Source of the DNA: Planctomycetota bacterium | GTDB taxonomy: Bacteria; Planctomycetota; UBA8108; JACQVS01 | Length of the DNA stretch: 64,000 bases | NCBI GenBank assembly: GCA_028280485.1 | Contig: JANQLS010000161.1 | Location: 1 to 64,000 of the forward strand | Direction of reading: 5' to 3' | Shown: positions 9,371-16,849 of the stretch, one piece after another | How positions within the stretch are numbered: the stretch's first letter is position 1 | Layout of the letters: each line of letters opens with the position of its first letter | Notes under the pieces: generated by a model | The model's input: only the letters and a program-made list of their open reading frames with translations | Told to the model about the DNA's origin: nothing | Database searches by the model: none | Made by a program: the position numbers and the translations under genes

Positions 9371-9832
9371 ATGAGTGCTGACCAACGATTGATCGAGCTG
9401 AATCTCGAATTACCTCCCGCGCCAAAACCCGTCGCCAACTATGTCCCTGCGGTTCAGGTCGGGTCTTTACTTTACCTCAGTGGTCACGGACCTCTAAAGC
9501 CGGATAAAACCTTGATCGAAGGTCAAGTGGGTCATGATCTCAACGTAGAACAAGCCTACGATGCTGCCCGACATGTCGGTTTAGGAATGTTGGCCACCCT
9601 CCAAGCCACTCTCGGCAGTTTAGACCGAGTGGAACGAATGGTAAAAGTCTTAGGGATGGTTTGGGCGATTCCCACCTTTCGGGACCATCCCCGAGTGATC
9701 AATGGCTTTAGTGATCTGATGGTCGAAGTCTTCGGTGACAGTGGTCGGGGAGCGCGAAGTGCAGTGGGGATGGGTTCGCTCCCGACGAACATTCCCGTAG
9801 AGATCGAAGCGATCTTTAAGCTCAAGGATTGA
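9371..9832 (+). CDS. RidA/YjgF family protein
   Basis: A 153-residue small cytosolic protein of the RidA (YjgF/YER057c/UK114) superfamily. Signatures are VGSLLYLSGHGPL near residue 31 and the C-terminal NIPVEIEAIF. Classical RidA hydrolyses reactive enamine/imine intermediates made by PLP enzymes. This copy lacks the classical C-terminal Arg context and more closely resembles the broad group of uncharacterised RidA paralogs. Its place between an E1 enzyme and a PLP decarboxylase suggests it clears or uses an imine intermediate of that pathway, which is inference. Start ATG 9371 follows GAGAGA; the next gene starts 3 bp after its stop. Confidence 0.85.
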   Translation: MSADQRLIELNLELPPAPKPVANYVPAVQVGSLLYLSGHGPLKPDKTLIEGQVGHDLNVEQAYDAARHVGLGMLATLQATLGSLDRVERMVKVLGMVWAIPTFRDHPRVINGFSDLMVEVFGDSGRGARSAVGMGSLPTNIPVEIEAIFKLKD

Positions 9833-9835
9833 GAG

Positions 9836-10795
9836 ATGGCGTTTCAACCGCCTTGGAAACTTGAAGCGATCGTTCAATCATCGAAAAGTTTAATCGCCGA
9901 TTACAATCTAGGTGATTGGGTCGCTCTCACTCCACTTTCCCACCAAGGATACGCTAATTACAACTTAAAGTTTGAGACGACCCGAGGCACTTTCCTCTAT
10001 CGCATCTGTATGGATGTGCCGCTGGAAAAGGTTCAGCACGAAGTCGAGGTCTTGGAGTATCTCAAAAAAGAAGGAATTCCTCTCGCAGCGCCTCTCAAAA
10101 GAATCGACGGTCATTTCATCAATTCTACGACTGAAGGCAATGTCGTTCTCTACGAGTTCATAAATGGGAGCGAACCCCCGTTGTCGCCTAAGGTCGCTGA
10201 GCAATTGGGGAAGCATCTCGCTCAGCTTCATTTGGTACCCGTTCCGGCAACCCTTGACCGCGAAAATTCCATCTCGATCGATAAATCTGAAAACCTCGCT
10301 GAACTTTTATTCCGTACCGGCTTTTCTCCTCCTCTATTAGCATCCCTCTTTAGTGAGGAGATCGATCGAGTCGCTTCTTCGGTTAAAGAGCCTTTGCCTC
10401 AAGGTTGGGTGCATACGGATGTGGTCCCGGATAACACTTTGTATGAAGGTGAGCGTTTTGTCGCCTTTATCGACTTTGAGATGATCTGTCAAGACCATCT
10501 CCTCTTGGATCTGGCAGTCGCCGTACAAGGGTTTTGTTTTGATGAAGGTCGTGTTTCAGAAGATCGGTTGCTGGCTTTAATCGATGGCTATCAATCGGTG
10601 CGGCGGTTGACCGAGAAAGAACTAGAAGTTTGGGAGGACTACGTTTGCTTTGGGGGGCTGTTTTTAGCTCATTGGCACTTAGAACAACTTCTTGAACGTA
10701 GTAATGAGAAGCAACTTCACCGCGCTCATGAACTCATCTCCCGATCGGTGATGATTTCTAAATCGGGATTACCCAAAATAAACTCCAGTCAATAA
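9836..10795 (+). CDS. APH-fold small-molecule kinase, homoserine kinase type II-like
   Basis: A 319-residue cytosolic protein of the aminoglycoside phosphotransferase/choline kinase fold. The catalytic loop is VHTDVVPDNTLY (Asp and Asn in the expected spacing) and the metal-binding motif is IDFEMICQD followed by LLLDLAV. This combination is most like ThrB2-type homoserine kinases, though related kinases act on other amino alcohols and hydroxy amino acids. It starts 3 bp after the RidA stop and is followed 11 bp later by the PLP decarboxylase, so it is an integral member of this operon. The substrate is unproven. Confidence 0.75.
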   Translation: MAFQPPWKLEAIVQSSKSLIADYNLGDWVALTPLSHQGYANYNLKFETTRGTFLYRICMDVPLEKVQHEVEVLEYLKKEGIPLAAPLKRIDGHFINSTTEGNVVLYEFINGSEPPLSPKVAEQLGKHLAQLHLVPVPATLDRENSISIDKSENLAELLFRTGFSPPLLASLFSEEIDRVASSVKEPLPQGWVHTDVVPDNTLYEGERFVAFIDFEMICQDHLLLDLAVAVQGFCFDEGRVSEDRLLALIDGYQSVRRLTEKELEVWEDYVCFGGLFLAHWHLEQLLERSNEKQLHRAHELISRSVMISKSGLPKINSSQ

Positions 10796-10806
10796 GTACG
10801 ACTAAG

Positions 10807-12045
10807 ATGATTCCACTACGACTCTCTGAATCTGGAAGTACCTGGGGAGGGGTGTCCACCTCTCAACTCATCCGAGACTTTGGATCGCCACTTTACGTTT
10901 ACGATGAAGCCTGTTTTACTGCTCGACTTACTCAATTTCGTCAAGCTTTCCGTCGAGTCCAACCTAAAATCCTCTACGCAGCTAAAGCTAATAGTAACTT
11001 AGAAGTTTTGAAGTGTTTTCAGTGTAAAGGTACGGGTTTAGATACTGTATCCATCAATGAAGTGCGTTTAGGATTAAAAGCTGGGTTTTCCAAGCAGGAT
11101 ATCTTGTTCACCCCGAACGGTGTTCCTTTCGAAGAACTTCAAGAAGCGATCGAGCTAGGAGTTCGAATCAATATTGAAAACTTAAGTTACTTAAGGAAGC
11201 TGGTAAAAGATCAACAATTTAACTCAGCGATCAGTTTACGCCTCAATCCGCATCTCCAATTGAGTGAGGAGGATTCTGCTACTCAGTGGTATGAAGATTC
11301 AAAGTTTGGGATCCCACTCTCTCAGTTTGATGGTGTTCGTGAGATTCTCAAGGGATCTGAGATCGAGGTTGAAGGTCTTCATATTCATTCGAGTTCGGTT
11401 ATCCAGGGGCCCAAAGTGTTTAAAGAGATGGTGGGGGTCCTGTTGGGTTTGGCTTCTTCATTTCCCGATTTAAAATTTATCGACTTTGGGGGAGGGCTGG
11501 GAGTTCCCTATCGAGAAAACGAGGAGGAAGTCGACATCGAAGGAATCGGAGATTCACTATTTGAGCAAGTTCAAAAGTTTTTTCCGGATGAAAATCAACG
11601 TCCCGAGTTTTGGTTCGAGCCGGGGCGATTCTTGACGAGTGATGCCGGTATCTTGATCGCAAAAGTGACGGTTATCAAAGAGAGTTCTAATACTTGCTTT
11701 GCCTTTTTAGATACGGGATTTAACCATCTGGTCCGTCCACAAATGTATGGGGCTTACCATCGAATTGTGAATTTAAGTTCACCGATGAAGCCATTAGAAC
11801 GCTATACCGTCGTGGGGAATATTTGTGAGACTGATGCCTTCGCTAAAGATTACGAGATGCCCGAGCTTCAAGAAGGGGACTTGGTGGGGATCCTCAATGC
11901 CGGTGCCTACGGTTATTCGATGGCTTCACAATACAATCTTCGTGGCCGCCCGGCCGAGGTCTTGATTCAGGAGGGAGAGCCAAGGTTGATTCGGGCGAGG
12001 GAGACTTTTGAGGATATAGTAGTAGGCTCGCTCCGCGAGTCGTAG
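10807..12045 (+). CDS. Fold-III PLP decarboxylase, diaminopimelate decarboxylase-like
   Basis: A 412-residue alanine-racemase-fold decarboxylase. Visible motifs are the PLP lysine K60 in LYAAKAN, HIHSSS (usually HIGS or HSGS), FGGGLGVPY, EPGRFL, CETD and the C-terminal GAYGYSMASQYN. The last motif is characteristic of diaminopimelate decarboxylases. The active-site CESGD of LysA is here CETDA, so a substrate other than meso-diaminopimelate is possible. Genomic context (RidA, amino-acid-type kinase, E1) favours a dedicated amino-acid pathway over housekeeping lysine synthesis. The last eight codons and the stop lie within a GTAGTAGG hairpin repeat (12017-12044), so the C-terminal VVGSLRES is encoded by the repeat. 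Confidence 0.8.
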   Translation: MIPLRLSESGSTWGGVSTSQLIRDFGSPLYVYDEACFTARLTQFRQAFRRVQPKILYAAKANSNLEVLKCFQCKGTGLDTVSINEVRLGLKAGFSKQDILFTPNGVPFEELQEAIELGVRINIENLSYLRKLVKDQQFNSAISLRLNPHLQLSEEDSATQWYEDSKFGIPLSQFDGVREILKGSEIEVEGLHIHSSSVIQGPKVFKEMVGVLLGLASSFPDLKFIDFGGGLGVPYRENEEEVDIEGIGDSLFEQVQKFFPDENQRPEFWFEPGRFLTSDAGILIAKVTVIKESSNTCFAFLDTGFNHLVRPQMYGAYHRIVNLSSPMKPLERYTVVGNICETDAFAKDYEMPELQEGDLVGILNAGAYGYSMASQYNLRGRPAEVLIQEGEPRLIRARETFEDIVVGSLRES

Positions 12046-12617
12046 ATCTTTAAAGTTCCAATTAGCGAAAAACTCATCTCATCGTTTTACATAGCTCTTA
12101 GTACTTGGTCGTAGACTCGCTCTTCGAGATATTTTTCCTAAAATCTGGATTTATCATTAAATGCATTAAAAGCCCGAAGCGTGAGCGAGGGTGAATGAAA
12201 AAAACGGCTTTAAAGCTTCTTATTGGTGGGCTGGAGTCGTCCCCATATTATGTAGGTTCAAACTCGTTAGCTTTATATGAACGTTTCTTTCCCTCGCTCA
12301 GTAAGGATGGTCGCTTCGCTCCATCGTGCAAGTAAGCCTTTGGCTTACGCACTCCTCAGTAATGATGGTCGCTTCGCTTCATCGTGCAAGTAAGCCTTTG
12401 GCTTACGCACTCCTCAGTATTCGGGGCCAGTTAATGTTTTTGCTTATAATTTACTTAGTAGCAGGCTCGACCCTCGAACCGTGTATTTTTAAACCTCAAG
12501 CGACTCTTAATAAAAAGAGAGGTGGAGCCTACTACTTAAGCTCTGTTGTTTGTTTAGCAAACTGCCTAGAACTCTATCGTTTCGTTTCATACGACTCGCG
12601 GAGCGAGCCTACTACTA
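12017..12617. repeat. Nested repeat island bounded by inverted GTAGTAGG hairpin modules
   Basis: The outer modules 12017-12044 and 12590-12617 are perfect 28-nt inverted copies (TAGTAGTAGGCTCGCT... and complement). They overlap the 3' ends of the two convergent genes on either side. Inside are a CCCGAAGCG/CGAGGG arm at 12171-12191, its interrupted partner from 12291, two 58-bp tandem units (12301-12416), and weaker TAGTA modules at 12455-12485 and 12521-12538. No gene is supported in 12046-12614; one short frame there is made of repeat sequence. Confidence 0.8.
12301..12416 (-). repeat. Two tandem 58-bp structured units
   Basis: Units 12301-12358 and 12359-12416 differ at only two bases. Read on the minus strand each carries GAGTGCG, a stem GTAAGCC-AAA-GGCTTAC, TTGCACGA, and a short GATGG...CCATC-type stem. 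This order and the invariant words match the three larger units at 59188-59693. The pair interrupts an older CCCTCGCTCACGC-type arm right after CCCTCGCTCA (12291-12300). Confidence 0.75.
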
Positions 12618-14417
12618 ATCCAGCGGATGCTCTAATCCATAAGCTTTAAAAATCGCTCGCTCGACCTCCCGGCTCCAAACGTCCCCATTTTCACTGAGGA
12701 CTTTTGCTCCTGCGAGTAAGGCGGTTTTGTCGGGGCCGTCGTCTTTGAGAGATTCAGCTTCTTTCGTAAAGGCTTCGCTTGAAACTGCGACATGAGGGAA
12801 ACTGGGAATTTGGGGCATAGCGAAGAAAGACCCGAAAGGCTCTTTCTTAGTGACCTCTTCGATCATCTCGATCGCTTCATTCAGGCCAGCAACTCCTTTG
12901 ATCATCCAATCGAAATCGATGGGATTATCACCTTGAATGGCTAAGTCTTCTGAGACCGGCTCTGAAGTGTTCGTGAAGGTGTATGGAATGGTGGCACCAC
13001 AGATTTGGTGACGAGAGGTGTAGTGAATGTGTTTACTCCGAACCTGAATTTTTGTGTCCCCGTCCACAAAGTTAACGGCCGCACTTCGAGCTAAACGAGT
13101 CTCGACTTCGGCGTATTCAGTTTGAGCTTCTTGTCCTTTCCCGGCGATGAAAACATCGGTTAAATCACCGCCCGGATCAGGGAACTTCAGTTTAGAGAAA
13201 TCGGCTAAGATATCGGGATTGACACCTTCACCGATCTCGACTTCCGTGCCTTTGGGGAGCTCCGTTAAGTAAGCTTTAAGGCGTTCGTACTGTCCCAAGA
13301 ATCCGAAAAACCCAACGCGAGCTTTTTTAGCTAATCCCGAAATGCGAACGGGATCATTATGCGCTCGGTTGTGGTGCATCTCTTGAATTCTGGTTTGGGC
13401 TTCTTCAGTAAAGGACTCTGAAGATGGCACGGCATCGATTTGGTAGTCGAAATAAATTTCGGGATCCACTGCTCCCGCATAATTATTGAGGTTGCCACCT
13501 CTCTCGATAATTTGAACTGCTTGATCGAAGACTTCTTGGCTGGGATAGTTCGTAAAGACCGCGTTGTAGAGCCCTTTTTCAGTCAACTGTCCTACGACGT
13601 CCTTACTTGAGCGATCGACAAAGATGATTTCTACTCCGCGATTCTCTAATTCTTGAATCAGGGCGTAACTTTTTAAATCTTCAAGTTTGCTCGCGCTTCC
13701 GGTGATTCCAATTCGAACGGGGAGTTCATCATCGGGGCGCGCCGCGAGGATTGTCAATTTGATCATCGCCATCCGAGCTGTACCTCCTAAGAAGACCACT
13801 CGGGCTTTTGGAGGTATGCCGTAGCTGAACGCACCATCCTCAGCTTGATAGAACATGTTTTTGATCGTTCCGTAGCAACACGCAAAGGGTTCGGCGTGGG
13901 CTAATGAAGCTAAGCTGACTTCTTTATTATCAGGTACCTTGTTGAAGAGTTTCCCAAAACCTTGAGCTTTCACGATGTCGATAAAGTTCAAGGGTAGGGC
14001 ATTGAATTGTCGTAAGCCGCCGAGGTATCGATACGAATAACCAAGAGAGGTGAGCACTCCGTGTTCAGAATCGGCTTCGAACGTTTCGGGATTGTGGGGA
14101 GTCGCTACGTGGCCGGGGGTGATCAAGACTAAATCACCCTCTTCGACGGGGCTTCCCTCTGGGGCTTCGACGACTCTTTGAATGACTTCGTGTCCCAAGG
14201 CGATCCGTTCCGCCGTATGGGGAATCCTCGCGTGATCATGGAATTGAAGAATGGCTTTCTTATCCGATGAGCATCGGCAATTTCCCAACGCTTCGGTAAT
14301 GATTTGTTGCCCGTCAAAGGATGACTCGGGAAGTTGGTCTTCGATCAGTTCTAATTTTCCGGGACCGGTGATAAATACACCCGAATGGGGGAGTCTGGCT
14401 CGTTCTTGGACTGACAT
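12615..14417 (-). CDS. SorE-like zinc-type (MDR) dehydrogenase with long C-terminal extension
   Basis: A 600-residue cytosolic protein. The first about 400 residues resemble the medium-chain dehydrogenase superfamily: a GroES-like region with IALGHEVIQRV near residue 75 and a nucleotide-binding segment VVFLGGTARMAMIKL near residue 210. The layout CSSDKKA...ALGHEV and LGGT recall L-sorbose-1-phosphate reductase (SorE). MDR enzymes are normally about 350-410 residues, so roughly 200 residues are extra. Downstream-neighbour context supports sugar-alcohol metabolism: it follows the SorD-like gene on the same strand after a 46-bp gap. The stop TAG (12615-12617) lies in a repeat module. The SorE relation is a recollection-based match and moderately sure. 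Confidence 0.6.
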   Translation of the reverse strand: MSVQERARLPHSGVFITGPGKLELIEDQLPESSFDGQQIITEALGNCRCSSDKKAILQFHDHARIPHTAERIALGHEVIQRVVEAPEGSPVEEGDLVLITPGHVATPHNPETFEADSEHGVLTSLGYSYRYLGGLRQFNALPLNFIDIVKAQGFGKLFNKVPDNKEVSLASLAHAEPFACCYGTIKNMFYQAEDGAFSYGIPPKARVVFLGGTARMAMIKLTILAARPDDELPVRIGITGSASKLEDLKSYALIQELENRGVEIIFVDRSSKDVVGQLTEKGLYNAVFTNYPSQEVFDQAVQIIERGGNLNNYAGAVDPEIYFDYQIDAVPSSESFTEEAQTRIQEMHHNRAHNDPVRISGLAKKARVGFFGFLGQYERLKAYLTELPKGTEVEIGEGVNPDILADFSKLKFPDPGGDLTDVFIAGKGQEAQTEYAEVETRLARSAAVNFVDGDTKIQVRSKHIHYTSRHQICGATIPYTFTNTSEPVSEDLAIQGDNPIDFDWMIKGVAGLNEAIEMIEEVTKKEPFGSFFAMPQIPSFPHVAVSSEAFTKEAESLKDDGPDKTALLAGAKVLSENGDVWSREVERAIFKAYGLEHPLD

Positions 14418-14463
14418 AGTTCTTTTAATTTATAAGATTGAATTCTTAAGCAAGCGGTAGGAC

Positions 14464-15282
14464 TTAAGCTCGAGACTTACCACCCGATATATTGATGACC
14501 GTACCGTGGATATAACTCGCTCTCTTTGAAGCTAAGTACACAACGGTGTCTGCCACTTCATCTAATCGACCCACTCTTCCGAGGGGAATCGATTGTTTCT
14601 TATAACCCTCGCGGAGTTGTTCAATCGTAATTCCTCGAGTGTAGGACAGGGCGCGTTCGTACTCTTCTGTCCTCAAGCCGGTGACTTCTAAGATACCGGG
14701 GGCTAAGCCCACAATTCGAATGCCGTGTTTACCTAATTCTTTTGCCCAGGATCGGGTCATCGAATAGAGGGCTGCTTTGGAGGCTGCGTAAGCGCTTTGA
14801 CCTTCAGAACCTTCTAAGCCCGACTCTGAAGCCATGTTGACGATGACGCCGCCCTTTTCATTTTTTAGCATCGCCCGTGAGGCTGCTTGGGTGCAGAGAA
14901 ACACTCCCGTTTGATTCACGGTAGTGATCGTATTCCAGAGATCGATAGAAAATTCTTCTTTTCCGGCGGGATCGACTAAGAGACGCGGAATGTTGATACC
15001 GGCGTTGTTCACCAAGATATCGAGTTGACCCGTGATCTCACTGGCACTTTCGATCATCTGGTTGACGCTCTCGGCGTCCGTCACATTGCAAGAGACGAAG
15101 CGATGTTGATTGCCCGATTCAGTCGAGAGTTCACTGACCGCGGCTTCGCCTGCTTCTTGGTTCATGTCGGCGATCACGACGTTGGCGCCAACTTCACTAA
15201 ATCCAACTGCGACGGCTTTCCCGATTCCGGATGCTCCACCCGTGACGATAACCGTCTTTTTGCTCAATCCAAGCCAATCCAT
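14464..15282 (-). CDS. SorD-like sorbitol-6-phosphate 2-dehydrogenase (SDR family)
   Basis: A 272-residue classical short-chain dehydrogenase. It has the Rossmann motif TGGASGIG (residues 14-21), NNAG (92-95) and the catalytic triad S152, Y165 and K169. Segments PRLLVD, SESGLEGSEGQS, GIRIVGLAPGILE and ITIEQLREGY closely match Klebsiella SorD as I remember it. The expected reaction is NAD-dependent interconversion of D-sorbitol 6-phosphate and D-fructose 6-phosphate. I chose ATG 15280-15282 because AGGA lies just upstream and the N-terminus MDWLGLSKK aligns with SorD; an upstream in-frame ATG at 15390 would add 36 unlikely residues. It lies in the same direction between an isomerase and the SorE-like gene. 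Confidence 0.8.
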   Translation of the reverse strand: MDWLGLSKKTVIVTGGASGIGKAVAVGFSEVGANVVIADMNQEAGEAAVSELSTESGNQHRFVSCNVTDAESVNQMIESASEITGQLDILVNNAGINIPRLLVDPAGKEEFSIDLWNTITTVNQTGVFLCTQAASRAMLKNEKGGVIVNMASESGLEGSEGQSAYAASKAALYSMTRSWAKELGKHGIRIVGLAPGILEVTGLRTEEYERALSYTRGITIEQLREGYKKQSIPLGRVGRLDEVADTVVYLASKRASYIHGTVINISGGKSRA

Positions 15283-15526
15283 GAGGTCATTCCTAAGGTA
15301 AGTAGGGCTGAGTGATGACTCTTTTTTCTGTTCAAGCTCACCGGTGATTGGGTAGCTGAGCCTGATCTTGAGAAAAAACCAAACCAGCAATCATAGTAAA
15401 TCTCGTTATTCGATAAAGGCTTTTCTTGAGCTTATTGGGGAAGGGTTTCGTCTTCCCCCAGATTTACGGTTGAATGGAGCGCTGAATCCGGAAATGAAGA
15501 GGAAATCATTCTCCCCAGGATGGCCG

Positions 15527-15552
15527 AAGGCCTCGGAGGAATCCGAGGCCTT
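15527..15552. other. Strong hairpin in the 15283-15738 gap
   Basis: AAGGCCTCGG (15527-15536) pairs perfectly with CCGAGGCCTT (15543-15552) around a 6-nt loop. It lies between the isomerase and the SorD-like gene, both on the minus strand. There is no T-tract on either strand, so a classical intrinsic terminator is not supported; an attenuator, processing site or RNA-stability hairpin is possible. I see no gene in the rest of this 456-base gap. Confidence 0.5.
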
Positions 15553-15738
15553 GGTAAGGTAGGGCATTTGAGGTGGGATTGGGTTTTGGGTCTCACTTAT
15601 CTATAAAGCAAGGTATGTGCCAATAATCCAATCTCCGATTGCGTGTCGTAAGTCTTTACCCTGTAAGGGCTCGCTAGGCAAGGTTCGAAATCCCATTTGT
15701 TGGATGTCAGGAATTCGGACAACCGATGGGGTTGAATT

Positions 15739-16605
15739 TCACTCCCTTACTTCGAAGGAAAAGCCATCCGTGGCGGATCGGAGGTACTCGAGGCTCCGGC
15801 GGATCCCGTCCTCCAAATCGACAATTGGCTCATACTCGATGAGGTAGACCCCTCTGAAGCTCATCTTTTCGATCAGCTCATCGTAATCGAGGTCGTCATC
15901 ACCGATCGCGACGGCTTCCCAGCCATCCCCTCGTCGAGTCCAGTCTTTTAAGTGGCAGTAGTTGATGCGTGAATCTAAGAGGTCCAAGAGGTAAGTCCGA
16001 TCGTCAGGATTCACTGCCTTCAAGTTCCCAGGATCATAGTTGAAGCCGACGGTTTCAGGGAGTTCTTGAAGTAATCTTTCAAGCCATTCTGGCGAAGTGC
16101 TGACCGTGTGGACATGGATGGCTTCTCCTTGGTCTCCTTCGATGATCTTTCCATGAGTTTCGATGGCGATGGTCAACTCTAAAGATTCGCAAAGGTCATG
16201 TGTTCTTTTGAAGGCGTCGATCATCCTTTCCCAAATTTCTTCAGTGATCTCCTCGGCCGGGGTAAAGCCAGCGAAAAGACGCACGTGAGTGGCTCCACAA
16301 TCCTTAGCGACTTGAATTTGCTTTAAGGTTTTCTCCACCATTCTTTCGTGCACTTGAGGATCCACTAGCGTGAAATCATTCTCCAAGCAGCAGAAAGGGC
16401 ATTCGATCTCGTAAGTTTCAGCTAGTTTTTTAAAGTTCGAAATATCTTCAGCACTGGGTTCCTCTGGGAGCCTCCCCACTTGCCCCCCGCCGATTCCAAA
16501 TTCTAGGAACTTAAAGCCAAATTGCTGAGAGATCTCGAAGTGTTCTTCCATTGGGAGTTCCCGAAATCCCCATTCTCCGCAGCCGATAATTAATTCTTGG
16601 CTCAT
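15739..16605 (-). CDS. Sugar phosphate isomerase/epimerase (xylose isomerase-like TIM barrel)
   Basis: A 288-residue single TIM-barrel protein of the AP_endonuc_2 family. Visible are the opening IIGCGEWGF, KFLEFGIGGG, the metal-site segments AIETHG, VGFNYDPGNL and YCHLKDW, and LIEYEP near the end. These supply the usual Glu, Asp, His and Glu metal ligands. Members isomerise or epimerise sugars, inositols or hydroxypyruvate; the substrate here is not defined. I start it at ATG 16605, which is preceded by a clean AGGAG five bases or so upstream; an ATG at 16635 would add ten residues. It is the first gene of a minus-strand sugar-metabolism set, though separated from the SorD-like gene by 456 bases. 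Confidence 0.75.
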   Translation of the reverse strand: MSQELIIGCGEWGFRELPMEEHFEISQQFGFKFLEFGIGGGQVGRLPEEPSAEDISNFKKLAETYEIECPFCCLENDFTLVDPQVHERMVEKTLKQIQVAKDCGATHVRLFAGFTPAEEITEEIWERMIDAFKRTHDLCESLELTIAIETHGKIIEGDQGEAIHVHTVSTSPEWLERLLQELPETVGFNYDPGNLKAVNPDDRTYLLDLLDSRINYCHLKDWTRRGDGWEAVAIGDDDLDYDELIEKMSFRGVYLIEYEPIVDLEDGIRRSLEYLRSATDGFSFEVRE

Positions 16606-16849
16606 TTCACTCTCCTGACGTTTCATACCAAACATATATCAATCTTTGACGACTCCGAGCTGATAATTTTATTTTCAGCCCCTATCGGTCATAAGGATTT
16701 CTTTATGTAAAGACACTAATACTTCAATACCGAAACGAGAAGGATTTCGTACCTTTATCCTTACCCCATTCCTTCTTGGCTTTCAAAAAGATTGAAGCTA
16801 ACGAGTATGAAATGGGAGGTTCCAATATTCATTTTAAAAGGATCGTATC

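Noticed and set aside
10807-12045. Naming the decarboxylase lysA
   Set aside because: The active-site CESGD is CETDA and the operon is not a lysine operon, so substrate identity is open.
12326-12649. Open frame of 107 codons
   Set aside because: It runs through two tandem repeat units and modules and overlaps the end of the SorE-like gene; the open frame is a by-product of repeats.
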